Source of the DNA: Burkholderiaceae bacterium DAT-1
GTDB lineage: Bacteria; Pseudomonadota; Gammaproteobacteria; Burkholderiales; Chitinimonadaceae
Direction: 5' to 3'
Length of the DNA stretch: 64,000 nucleotides
Assembly: GCA_019084025.1 (NCBI GenBank)
Contig: JAHRBI010000007.1
Location: forward strand, 186,001-250,000
How positions within the stretch are numbered: position 1 is the stretch's first letter; each line of letters opens with the position of its first letter. The translations under genes were made by a program, and so were the position numbers. Shown in pieces: positions 43,401-51,039 of the stretch. The notes below the pieces were generated by a model, which worked only from the letters and a program-made list of their open reading frames with translations, had not been told where the DNA came from and did not search any database.

Positions 43401-46124
43401 ATGTCACTGCCTATCCCGGATGTTAATTCAATCACTTCATTGCTTGAGCATTTGGGCGAGGGCGTGGCAGTGATTGATCGCTCAGGTCATATTTCTTATT
43501 ATAATCCTGTATTTAGTCAGATTCTGTCTCTTCAGGCTATGCAGGATATTGATGATCTGTTTTCGCAGGTTAATCATGTGGATTTCAATGTATTAAAGCG
43601 TTCAATTGAAAACTGGCAGCCTTGCGATGTATTAATTGATCATGAATTGGAAGGTGAATCGCTAGTATTGCTGTGTAAATTTATTCCCATTCATTCACTC
43701 AGTGCAGTATGTGGATTTCTGTATGTGACTGACTTAACGGCTGTTCATCATTTTGCTAGGCAACTCGATGTGATGGATGCCCGCCACGAAGGACTGAACT
43801 CGCTCGTTCGCGAGCATTTTATATTTTCAATGACGGATATAAACGGGACGATAGTAGAAGTGAATCAAAAATTCTGTGATCTTTGCGGGTATTCACAGGA
43901 GGAATTGCTAGGGCAGAATCATAGAATTGTTCGGTCAGGCGCCCATGATGCTGCGTTCTGGCAGGAAGTATGGGCGACGATCCTATCGGGTAGGAAATGG
44001 CGTGGGGATATTTGCAATCGCGCCAAGGACGGTCGGGAATACTGGGTGAATACATCCATTATTCCGGTGCCGGATGAGCGGGGGGTATTTACTCATTTCA
44101 TCTCCATTCGGTTCGATATAACTCAGGTCAAGCTGGGCGAAGCAGCATTGCTTAACGCCAAGAAAATGGCTGAACAGGCGAGTGTCGCAAAAAGCCAGTT
44201 TCTAGCTAATATGAGTCATGAAATTCGGACGCCGATGAATGCTGTATTGGGGATGCTGCAGTTATTGCAGAAATCCTCACTTCAACAAGAGCAGCATGCG
44301 TATCTGGATCGTGCATCCGGCGCCGCGCGAGACTTACTCACCATTATTGATGATATTCTGGATTTTTCTAAAATTGAAGCCAATGAGCTATCGATTTATC
44401 TGGAAACATTTGACTTGCAGAAATTATTGCGCGATATATCCGTTATTGTCGCACCTCAAGTTGGAAATAAAGAGATTGAGTTTGTTTTTGAAATCGATCC
44501 GGCCATGCCCGCTTCGCTGATTGGCGATGAAGTTCATTTACGTCGTGTGCTGATTAATTTGTGCTCGAATGCTATTAAATTTACCGAGCAAGGGTGTGTA
44601 GCACTGAAGATAGAGGTTGTTAGCTGGATTGATACATCTGTACTGGCTCGCTTTACCGTTGAAGATACCGGAATTGGCATAAGCGAAACGCAACTCAATC
44701 GGCTATTCAAGCCATTTTCACAAGCAGAAGCCAGTACGACCCGGCGGTTTGGCGGCACAGGCCTTGGATTGGTGATCTGCCAGCGCTTGGTTCATCTGAT
44801 GGGCGGGGAGATTAGTGTAATCAGTATGCCGGGTAAAGGGAGTGCCTTTTCGTTTACATTGGATTTCCCTGTCAATCATGCCAGCGAAGAACATAGTGAG
44901 CATCATGCAGTTTCTACGCTCACCAGACCGCATAAGGTTTGCCTACTTGATCCTCATCCGAGAAGTCGGGCGTCGATAGCTGACATGCTGGGGCAGCTTG
45001 GCTGGCAGGTGATTGCCTATGAGGCCTGCGAGCAACTCCTTGATCTACTTTCAACGGACAGCAAACAGCCGCCCGTTGATTTAGTCATTGCGGATGACTC
45101 ACTGCAGACTGGTACTTCTATGGAGATGTGCTGGAAAGTTCGCCGAAGTTGGGGGCGTGACCAATTACCCATTCTCCTGATGCAGTCTGGATCTGATCGC
45201 ATGACGCATCCTTACGGTGCAATGGATCGCGGATTGATCCAGGGAACGATTGCACGACCCGTTTGTTACATGACACTGAGTGAAGCCATTGAGTCACTTG
45301 CATCTCCGCAGGTACTTACGCCCGAGCCCAGCAAACCGCAAAACGAAAGTGTTGGCCGATTAGACAATGTAAGCATCCTGTTGGTAGAGGATAATGTGAC
45401 CAACCAATTGGTCGCAGAAGGATTGCTGCGAGGAGAAGGTGCGCACGTTACGACAGCGGGGCATGGTGCAATGGCGCTCGATATCTTGGCTGCGGGACAA
45501 AGTCAATTCGACATTGTTCTGATGGACTTGCAGATGCCGGTGTTAGATGGATTAAGCGCAACGCGCGAGATTCGCGCAAGCGGCATGGCGGCACTCCCGA
45601 TTATTGCGATGACAGCCAATGCGATGAGTCATGATGTTGAGGCCTGTCTGAGTGCAGGAATGAATGACCACGTGGGCAAGCCATTTGAACTGGATACACT
45701 GGTTCGAACGATTCTCAAGCATCTTGATCGAAGCGCACACTCTCCCTTGTCTGAGATTACAATCTTAAATGTCATACCACACAGTGGATCAGATTTGATT
45801 CAGCTTGACCGTGCGATCAGTGCAATGGGATGTGATCTGGACTTTTACATCGAACTGGTTGAGCCTTTTATCGAGAACGCTCGTAACACGCTCACTTATT
45901 GCACAAGCGCGCTAGGCAGAGGGGAGCAGGCAGATGCGCTGAGGCATGCACATAGCTTAAAGGGCGCAGCACGCACCATGGGCGCGTTTAAATTAGCAGA
46001 TGCGGCGGGGAGGCTTGAGCAGGCTTTGCGTGATCACCCTGCAGCCATGCCGGATGGTGGACTACTGGAATCGGTGACCGCCCTGTTGAACGACACCATT
46101 GACGCCCTGCGCCGCCTCTTTTGA
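43401..46124 (+). CDS. Hybrid sensor histidine kinase (PAS-PAS-HK-REC-REC-HPt)
   Basis: A 907-residue cytoplasmic hybrid kinase. Two PAS domains (about 10-110 and 130-250, the second with WRGDICNRAKDGREYWVNTS), HisKA box NMSHEIRTPMNAVLGML, HATPase (LCSNAIKFTEQG, DTGIGI, FGGTGLGLVI), a first receiver whose aspartate region is degenerate (VCLLDPHPRSR, LVIADDS), a normal second receiver (LLVEDNVTNQ, LMDLQMPVLDG, GKPF) and a C-terminal HPt (HSLKGAARTMG). No membrane helix is seen. Its layout is BarA/TorS-like, but no membrane sensor is present. Confidence 0.9.
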   Translation: MSLPIPDVNSITSLLEHLGEGVAVIDRSGHISYYNPVFSQILSLQAMQDIDDLFSQVNHVDFNVLKRSIENWQPCDVLIDHELEGESLVLLCKFIPIHSLSAVCGFLYVTDLTAVHHFARQLDVMDARHEGLNSLVREHFIFSMTDINGTIVEVNQKFCDLCGYSQEELLGQNHRIVRSGAHDAAFWQEVWATILSGRKWRGDICNRAKDGREYWVNTSIIPVPDERGVFTHFISIRFDITQVKLGEAALLNAKKMAEQASVAKSQFLANMSHEIRTPMNAVLGMLQLLQKSSLQQEQHAYLDRASGAARDLLTIIDDILDFSKIEANELSIYLETFDLQKLLRDISVIVAPQVGNKEIEFVFEIDPAMPASLIGDEVHLRRVLINLCSNAIKFTEQGCVALKIEVVSWIDTSVLARFTVEDTGIGISETQLNRLFKPFSQAEASTTRRFGGTGLGLVICQRLVHLMGGEISVISMPGKGSAFSFTLDFPVNHASEEHSEHHAVSTLTRPHKVCLLDPHPRSRASIADMLGQLGWQVIAYEACEQLLDLLSTDSKQPPVDLVIADDSLQTGTSMEMCWKVRRSWGRDQLPILLMQSGSDRMTHPYGAMDRGLIQGTIARPVCYMTLSEAIESLASPQVLTPEPSKPQNESVGRLDNVSILLVEDNVTNQLVAEGLLRGEGAHVTTAGHGAMALDILAAGQSQFDIVLMDLQMPVLDGLSATREIRASGMAALPIIAMTANAMSHDVEACLSAGMNDHVGKPFELDTLVRTILKHLDRSAHSPLSEITILNVIPHSGSDLIQLDRAISAMGCDLDFYIELVEPFIENARNTLTYCTSALGRGEQADALRHAHSLKGAARTMGAFKLADAAGRLEQALRDHPAAMPDGGLLESVTALLNDTIDALRRLF

Positions 46125-46258
46125 CGTAAACGTCAAGTAGCCTCAAACTGCACTGTTGTAAGGGTTTCACTGCGCACAGAAAGCACACGCCGCGCGGTAT
46201 AGTATCGCCCTGAGCAAATCTCATGCAAAACACCCCTCGATGCAAGACGGAGACAACC

Positions 46259-47035
46259 ATGACAGAACAATTGCGCCTTGAACGCAAAGGCCACACCGCC
46301 ATCATCACCATCAAAAATCCCCCGGCCAATACCTGGACAGAAGAAAGCCTGCCCGCCCTGCAGGCCATGGTGGAAGAACTGAATGCAGATTCAAACATCT
46401 ATGCGCTGGTGGTGACCGGCGAAGGCCCGAAGTTTTTCAGTGCCGGTGCCGATCTGAATGTGTTCGGTAGCGGTGACAAAGCCCGCGCACGCGGCATGAT
46501 CATGGCCTTTGGCCGCGCATTTGAAACGCTGGCGCAATTCCGTGGCGTATCGATTGCTGCGATCAATGGCTATGCAATGGGTGGTGGACTGGAAGCCGCG
46601 CTGTCTTGTGATCTGCGCATCGCCGAAGCACATGCTGTGATGGCTTTGCCGGAGGCTTCGGTGGGTCTGCTACCGGGCGGTCTGGGTACCCAGCATCTGC
46701 CGTGGGTCGTGGGCGAGGGCTGGGCCAAGCGCATGATTCTGTGTGGCGAGCGCGTGGATGCCGAAACGGCCCTGCGCATCGGCCTCGTGGAAGAGGTCGT
46801 CCCCACTGGCGAAGCACTGGCCAAGGCCCTGCAATGGGCTGAAAACGTGGCCAAGCAGAGCCCGAGCTCGGTGAAATCCTGCAAGAAACTGATCATGGCC
46901 GCACGCAAGCAGCCGATGTGGACAGCACTCACGCAGGAGCGCGAAGCCTTTGTTGATCTGTTCGACACCGAAGATCAGCAGGAAGGCGTCAGCGCGTTTC
47001 TGGAAAAGCGCAAGCCCGAGTGGAAGAATCGTTGA
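46259..47035 (+). CDS. Enoyl-CoA hydratase/isomerase (crotonase family)
   Basis: A 258-residue crotonase-fold enzyme. The oxyanion-hole motifs are FFSAGADLNVFG and GYAMGGGLEAALSCDLRIA, and the conserved acid region is ALPEASVGLLPGGLGTQ. It would hydrate or isomerise an acyl-CoA in fatty-acid or amino-acid breakdown; the substrate is not clear. The ATG at 46259 follows CGGAGACAACC. The next crotonase-family gene follows 11 bp later, so they form an operon. Confidence 0.87.
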   Translation: MTEQLRLERKGHTAIITIKNPPANTWTEESLPALQAMVEELNADSNIYALVVTGEGPKFFSAGADLNVFGSGDKARARGMIMAFGRAFETLAQFRGVSIAAINGYAMGGGLEAALSCDLRIAEAHAVMALPEASVGLLPGGLGTQHLPWVVGEGWAKRMILCGERVDAETALRIGLVEEVVPTGEALAKALQWAENVAKQSPSSVKSCKKLIMAARKQPMWTALTQEREAFVDLFDTEDQQEGVSAFLEKRKPEWKNR

Positions 47036-47046
47036 GCGAGCCAGAC

Positions 47047-48120
47047 ATGACTGATTGCGTATTGTTTGAGTTTGTCCCGACGGCCAATGGTCGCCAGATC
47101 GCTATTCTGACCCTGAACGCCGAAAAGTCGCACAATGCTCTGACGCTGGACATGATCCGCGCCATTGCCCCGAAGTTCGAAGCCTGGCGCAGCGACGACA
47201 GCATTGCCGCCATCGTGTTGCGCGGGGCAGGCGAGAAGTCCTTCTGTGCGGGCGGTGACGTGGTGTCGCTGATGCATGCCATCAAGGCGGGCAATGTGGC
47301 AGTCTGCGATACCTTCTTCAGCGAAGAATACGATCTGGATCACGCCATCCATACCTATCCCAAGCCTATCGTGGTGTGGGGGCATGGCATTGTGATGGGC
47401 GGCGGACTGGGCCTGATGGCGGGTGCCAGCCACCGTATCGTCACCGAGCGCAGCCGCATTGCCATGCCGGAAATCAGCATCGGCCTGTTCCCGGATGTGG
47501 GCGGTTCATGGTTCCTCAATCGACTGCCGGGTAAATTGGGCATCTATCTTGGTTTGACAGGCGCATCGCTGAATTCGGCGGATGCACGTTTTATCGGTCT
47601 GGGCGATGTGGCGCTGCCGTCTACCTGCTACGCCGCGATGCTGGCAGAAATGGCCGACGTCGAGTGGAAGCTGGATGGCAAGGATCACCAGCGTCTGTCT
47701 GGCGCATTGCGCGAGCTGGCTCGGGTCAACCCTGTCACGCTGCCGGATTCGCCTGTGCGTGCGCACTACGATGCCATTCAGGCACTCACCGAGGAAGACG
47801 ATCTGGCCGAGATGGTGTCGGTGATTGCCTCCTACGATGGAGAGGATGAATGGCTGAAGTCCGGCGCTAAAAAGCTGGCACATGGCTGTCCGGTGTCCAT
47901 GCATCTGATCGTGGAATCACAGCGCCGAGCACGGCATATGTCGCTGAAGGAAATCTTCGAGATGGAATATGCGCTGGCCCGCCAGTGCTGCCGTCATGCC
48001 GATTTCGCAGAGGGCGTACGTGCGCTGCTAGTAGATAAGGATCACAGCCCGAACTGGGTGTACAAGTCGGTGGCGGATGTGCCGGCTGAGTATATCGAGG
48101 CGCATTTTGTGGCGCCGTGA
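47047..48120 (+). CDS. 3-hydroxyisobutyryl-CoA hydrolase-like enzyme
   Basis: A 357-residue crotonase-fold protein of the longer HIBYL-CoA hydrolase class. Features are FCAGGDVVSLMHAIKAG, then HGIVMGGGLGLMAGASHRIV, then MPEISIGLFPDVGGSWFL and a C-terminal helical part with MEYALARQCCRHADFAEGVR and DKDHSPNWVY. In valine breakdown it would release free 3-hydroxyisobutyrate, which fits pairing with the hydratase just upstream. A strong terminator follows. Confidence 0.87.
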   Translation: MTDCVLFEFVPTANGRQIAILTLNAEKSHNALTLDMIRAIAPKFEAWRSDDSIAAIVLRGAGEKSFCAGGDVVSLMHAIKAGNVAVCDTFFSEEYDLDHAIHTYPKPIVVWGHGIVMGGGLGLMAGASHRIVTERSRIAMPEISIGLFPDVGGSWFLNRLPGKLGIYLGLTGASLNSADARFIGLGDVALPSTCYAAMLAEMADVEWKLDGKDHQRLSGALRELARVNPVTLPDSPVRAHYDAIQALTEEDDLAEMVSVIASYDGEDEWLKSGAKKLAHGCPVSMHLIVESQRRARHMSLKEIFEMEYALARQCCRHADFAEGVRALLVDKDHSPNWVYKSVADVPAEYIEAHFVAP

Positions 48121-48139
48121 GGTGGCATGAACCAGAGCA

Positions 48140-48163
48140 AAGCGGGCGATTGCCCGCTTTTTT
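48140..48163 (+). terminator. Intrinsic terminator after the crotonase pair
   Basis: Stem AAGCGGGC/GCCCGCTT with a 4-base loop followed by six T. It closes the two-gene crotonase operon just before the first cassette element. Confidence 0.88.
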
Positions 48164-48330
48164 CAGTACCTTATTTGCGTCTGATGTGTTAATCGCGATT
48201 GTGATGTGGAGCTTTAACCCCAAAGCGCCGACAACTTTTAGAATGGTGGCACGCCCCTTTTTGGCTGGGGGCGGTGATGAAGCGGACATCCAGTGGCGTT
48301 AGCCCTCAGGGCGGGGTAGGGTGGCGGTTA

Positions 48331-48559
48331 TCGGCCAAGAGCGGACGGTGGATGGATGCGCTGCATAGCAGTCATCCGGTTCCAACGTGCCCGCAGGAAA
48401 TCAGTACAATTGCGCAACCCGGCATTATTCGCTGAGTCTATTGTTATACTGGCGCAGCTCTGCCAAGATCAAGACGTGGCGCGGGTTTATGAGCGATTGC
48501 CCGACGCTTTTATAATAAGGTTATAACTGACCGATGGGTCGTTTTATTTAATATTGGGC
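48331..48559 (+). repeat. Leader repeat A (attI-like, promoter-bearing)
   Basis: 229-bp leader that is clearly repeated at 53451-53681 and, reversed, at 50554-50783, with a weaker copy at 60753-60973. Shared blocks include GGCGCGGGTTT, GACGCTTTTATAATAA and CTGACCGATGGGTCG. A TATAAT at about 48510 sits near a weak -35 and reads into the cassettes. The copy ends at ATTGGGC, a degenerate form of the integron core site GTTRRRY, with the cassette start codon 3 bp later. Confidence 0.7.
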
Positions 48560-48562
48560 ATC

Positions 48563-48946
48563 ATGAGCAATCAGCCGTCAAAGCTTGTAATTGAGCAGCG
48601 AATTGGAAACCGGATATTCGAATACTTGAACGGAGTTATTGAGTACGAGGTTAAGCCTGACGCATGGAATCTGAATGAACTAGTAAATGACTGGGAATTC
48701 AATGTCAGTGACACATTTACACCAAGCGACTATCCATACCCAGCGTTCACTGATAGCGAAAACAAAGCAATGTCTAATGTTCATGCGGCTTGGCTAATAT
48801 TTGCAAATGCAACGCCACAAACAATAACTGACGAAGCTTTGGCTCGCTCCTTACCTGAGTGGAAATTCTTTTTAACCGCATGCTCCTTCGCTGTAGAGGT
48901 ATTTAGTCAAAGAGGTTATCTTGACGAAAATAGTGAGATTGGATAA
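48563..48946 (+). CDS. Cassette ORF, unknown function
   Basis: A 127-residue acidic soluble protein beginning MSNQPSKLVIEQRIGNRIFE and ending in YLDENSEIG. The first cassette of element A, it starts 3 bp after the leader junction and its stop lies at the edge of the attC, as is normal in gene cassettes. DNA is more AT-rich than the neighbouring crotonase genes, a sign of transfer. No family recognised. Aromatic-rich blocks (DYPYPAFTD, WLIFANA) suggest a compact fold. Confidence 0.7.
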   Translation: MSNQPSKLVIEQRIGNRIFEYLNGVIEYEVKPDAWNLNELVNDWEFNVSDTFTPSDYPYPAFTDSENKAMSNVHAAWLIFANATPQTITDEALARSLPEWKFFLTACSFAVEVFSQRGYLDENSEIG

Positions 48947-48947
48947 T

Positions 48948-49007
48948 GCCCAACAAAACACTCAAGTTCGCTTCACTTCGTTCCGCTGGCCCCTTGTTGC
49001 GTTAGCC
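48948..49007 (+). repeat. attC site 1 (60 bp)
   Basis: Starts GCCCAAC (48948-48954) and ends GTTAGCC (49001-49007), with CTCAAG and CCTTGTTGC as inner arms. The size and the order of boxes follow the 60-bp attC class seen with aadA cassettes. The last box deviates at one position from GTTRRRY. Confidence 0.75.
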
Positions 49008-49015
49008 GAAATTAT

Positions 49016-49543
49016 ATGGACCAGTGGACTAGATACCTTTTTGAGTCGCACCCCGAAGAAATTCTGCGCTCCTGGGCAAAGAGGCTTCGGATGTTTCGCT
49101 TTTTCAGGGCGCACGGCGGGCACGCCAATGATGCAGATTCGCTTGACGTTGCCTTCCGGTACAGCAGCCCTGAAGAGTTGGAAGCATTCTTTTCCTTCCT
49201 TGGAATGGGGATGGTGCGGTTTGCAGAAAAGCCACAGCAACCCGAGCAGGGTGTTTCCTATCTAGGCTCGGAGTACGAGAAGTTCCCATCGCTCATTGAT
49301 GGAACAAGCTGGATTCAGCAGCCAGGGCATCGTGAACTCGCAGGGGAAAAGGTTTTCATTTGGTGTGAGACGGGAAAGATCACCCTCTCAGTCGGCCTAA
49401 ATTACGAAGTTACTGAAGAAGATGTTCAGTCGGCAGAGGCCATCGAGAAAATAATTGCATCCTGTCCCTTAGAGCGCATTGACCCGCCTAGAGACACGAA
49501 AAACTACATATGCCCAAAATACTATCCAGCATATTTCGGCTAA
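49016..49543 (+). CDS. Cassette ORF, unknown function
   Basis: A 175-residue soluble protein (MDQWTRYLFESHPEEI...). It starts 8 bp after attC 1, the usual position for a cassette gene. Blocks such as RYSSPEELEAFFSFLGMGMV and SYLGSEYEKFPSLIDGTSW show no family I know, and there is no signal peptide or membrane segment. Three cysteines lie in the second half. Its stop is followed by the truncated end of the element instead of its own attC. Confidence 0.7.
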   Translation: MDQWTRYLFESHPEEILRSWAKRLRMFRFFRAHGGHANDADSLDVAFRYSSPEELEAFFSFLGMGMVRFAEKPQQPEQGVSYLGSEYEKFPSLIDGTSWIQQPGHRELAGEKVFIWCETGKITLSVGLNYEVTEEDVQSAEAIEKIIASCPLERIDPPRDTKNYICPKYYPAYFG

Positions 49544-49570
49544 TAATTCGCTGCAGGGTCAATGGTGCTA

Positions 49571-49622
49571 TCGACCCTGAGCGGAAGTGGAAGTTCGAAC
49601 TTGAAAAGAACGGACATTTAAC
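49571..49622 (-). repeat. Right-end repeat of element C
   Basis: On the minus strand it begins with the core site GTTAAAT and continues GTCCGTTCTTTTCAAGTT, then CTTCCGCTCAGGGTCGA. The same layout occurs at 54911-54955 and 61873-61918. It could be the right part of the original insertion site, left behind the last cassette, and its outer end mirrors the leader's start. Confidence 0.6.
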
Positions 49623-49626
49623 GATT

Positions 49627-49702
49627 AGCTAACGGGCAGGCAAAAGCAAAGCTTTTGACTGTCCGGCGAACGAAGTGAGCGAAGTTAAGCGCCTTGTTAG
49701 GT
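49627..49702 (-). repeat. attC site 3, downstream of the glycine-repeat cassette
   Basis: On the minus strand the first box is ACCTAAC (49702-49696) and the last GTTAGCT (49633-49627); between them AAGGCGCTTAACTTCG and AAAAGCTTTGCTTTTG make a folded core. Another core-like GTTAAAT follows 4 bp later and starts the right-end repeat, so the exact last box is ambiguous. Confidence 0.6.
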
Positions 49703-50146
49703 TTAGAAAAAATTCTCTGGCCATAACTTTTTAGGCAAATGTTTTCTTATTAAATTAGCTTCAGCGGTAAAACCGAGACGATCCACCTCACGTAGAAAGT
49801 ATGGCCAAGGTGGGATATTACTTGAATAAGGCTCTGAATCTGCACCCGTATACATACCGCCACCAGGGCCAGCGTAAAGACCACCACCAACACCTGTATA
49901 GAGGCCTCCCCCCACACCTTGGTATAAGCCACCACCTACGCCCTTATATAGGCCGCCGCCAACTCCTTGATACAAACCACCGCCGACGCCTTGATACATG
50001 CCCCCACCAACACCAGCATATAAGCCACCTCCAACGCCTGCGTATGCACCACCACTTACTCCTTGATACATTCCACCGCCAACACCTTCGTATAAGCCGC
50101 CACCAACGCCAGCATATAAATTCCTTGGCCAAACATTTTTAGTCAT
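49703..50146 (-). CDS. Glycine-rich octad-repeat protein (beta-flower-like)
   Basis: A 147-residue protein: a short start (MTKNVWPRN), then about eleven repeats of the eight-residue unit [LM]Y-x-GVGGG, then a non-repetitive tail (SSNIPPWPYFLREVDR ... LIRKHLPKKL). The layout of GGGxYxG repeats followed by a YxSNIPPW-type tail resembles the bacterial proteins described as having a beta-flower fold; I recall this but could not check it. ATG at 50146 has a perfect AAGGAGA. It is a cassette gene between two attC sites. Function unknown. Confidence 0.78.
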   Translation of the reverse strand: MTKNVWPRNLYAGVGGGLYEGVGGGMYQGVSGGAYAGVGGGLYAGVGGGMYQGVGGGLYQGVGGGLYKGVGGGLYQGVGGGLYTGVGGGLYAGPGGGMYTGADSEPYSSNIPPWPYFLREVDRLGFTAEANLIRKHLPKKLWPENFF

Positions 50147-50164
50147 TTGTTTCTCCTTGTGTGA

Positions 50165-50239
50165 GCCTAACGCCAAAATAAGCGGCGTCGCGTAGCGACG
50201 TCCGGCGCCGAAGGCGCGAACTTGATTGACGTGTTATGC
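50165..50239 (-). repeat. attC site 2 (75 bp)
   Basis: On the minus strand it runs from GCATAAC (50239-50233) to GTTAGGC (50171-50165), the latter a perfect GTTRRRY box. Inner arms are GTCAATCAAG and CTTATTTTGGC and a GC-rich hairpin fills the middle. The stop codon of the upstream cassette ORF falls inside the first box, which is usual. Confidence 0.85.
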
Positions 50240-50551
50240 ACGATTTAACTCCTGAGCAAGTTCTGGATGGCCGCAATTGATCAAGTGCGCTTTTAATGCT
50301 GCCAAGTATTTTTCCTCGGAAAGCTGAATAGCATTGAATGAGCCGTCCCAAAAACTTACCTCAACAAAACCCTCTGGAATATATTCGCCTTCAACTTCTT
50401 TCTGATATTCGTCGAGATCGCCTGGATAGGTGACGCCATAGTATCCGTCATCACCCATATAGCCATGACGCTTCTTTGCGTACTCCACTAACTCATTTGG
50501 AGACGGCCATCGATTATCGAATACTTGTGAAAATATCTCAGACTCAGTCAT
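50234..50551 (-). CDS. Cassette ORF, unknown function (acidic)
   Basis: A 105-residue acidic protein (MTESEIFSQVFDNRWPSPNE ... ELAQELNRA). The start is taken at 50551; an ATG at 50557 inside the junction box would add MH. Features: YAKKRHGYMGDDGYYGVTYP and EGFVEVSFWDGSFNAIQLSE, which look like a small beta-rich fold. No known family, signal peptide or membrane helix. First cassette of element C, 3 bp from the leader junction. Confidence 0.65.
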   Translation of the reverse strand: MTESEIFSQVFDNRWPSPNELVEYAKKRHGYMGDDGYYGVTYPGDLDEYQKEVEGEYIPEGFVEVSFWDGSFNAIQLSEEKYLAALKAHLINCGHPELAQELNRA

Positions 50552-50553
50552 GT

Positions 50554-50783
50554 GCATAACATTAAATATAACGATCCATAGGTCAGTCATAACATTTATT
50601 ATAAGAGCGTCGGATTATATCCTTCAAACCCGCGCCACGCCTTGATCTTGCCAGAGCTGCGTCAGTATAACAATAGAGTCAGCGAATAATGAAGGACTGC
50701 ACAATAGTTCTGATTTTCTGCCGGAACGTTGGAACCGGATGACTGCTATGCAGCGTATCCATCCATCGTCCGCTCTTGGCCGA
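50554..50783 (-). repeat. Leader repeat C (attI-like, promoter-bearing)
   Basis: 230-bp copy reading leftwards. Its promoter-like motif is the clearest of the set: TTGAAG, 18-bp spacer, TATAAT, with the -10 about 45 bp before the junction. It ends in GTTATGC, from which the first cassette begins. Identity to leader A is high by eye. Confidence 0.75.
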
Positions 50784-51039
50784 TTTTTGCCGTACTGGAG
50801 TGCGAGATGAACCAAACGGCTCGTATCTAACCCAGCCTGCATTGTCCGTCCTCTTTGCAATGGCGGACCTACTTGTTGGTAAATGCCCAGGCTGTTTATG
50901 CAGTCCGGGCACACACTCATCGACCATTTGCCCAGATCTATCGTACAGTTTGGCTCGTTCATCTCATGCATGCTCCCCAATGATTCGTCCCACTCATAGG
51001 ATTCCTGAGGTCAATGTCGACAATCAAGGAGTCTGGAAG
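50784..51039. other. Upstream region of the LytS/LytR-type operon
   Basis: With leader C this makes a gap of about 490 bp without a supported ORF of its own on the plus strand. The stretch 50784-51039 should hold the promoter of the following three-gene operon; no convincing element was picked. An in-frame extension of the next gene back to 50776 is rejected because it begins near the element end and lacks a signal sequence. Confidence 0.5.

Larger units (their letters stand above)
48331..49562 (+). mobile_element. Cassette-carrying element A
   Basis: The element starts with TCGGCCAAGAGCGGACG and ends near TTCGCTGCAGGGTCAA, an imperfect inverted copy of that start (compare TTCCGCT..GGGTCGA in its relatives). 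Between them lie leader A, a cassette ORF, a 60-bp attC, and a second cassette ORF whose own attC is missing: the stop codon is followed directly by the end motif. It abuts element C tail to tail with about 8 bp between. No transposase or integrase is encoded. Boundaries are by eye. Confidence 0.6.
49571..50783 (-). mobile_element. Cassette-carrying element C (inverted)
   Basis: On the minus strand: leader C (50783-50554), cassette ORF 50551-50234, attC 2, cassette ORF 50146-49703, attC 3, and the right-end repeat 49622-49571. Its ends are TCGGCCAAGAGCGGACG and, inverted, TCGACCCTGAGCGGAAG, which agree at 13 of 17 positions. It is the most complete of the four elements. It points against element A, so the two arrays converge. 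Confidence 0.65.

Noticed and set aside
49750-50132. The repetitive DNA of the glycine-repeat gene read as a CRISPR array or satellite
   Set aside because: The repeat period (24 bp, one octad) is in frame throughout and codes for a protein with a good ribosome site; there are no unique spacers.
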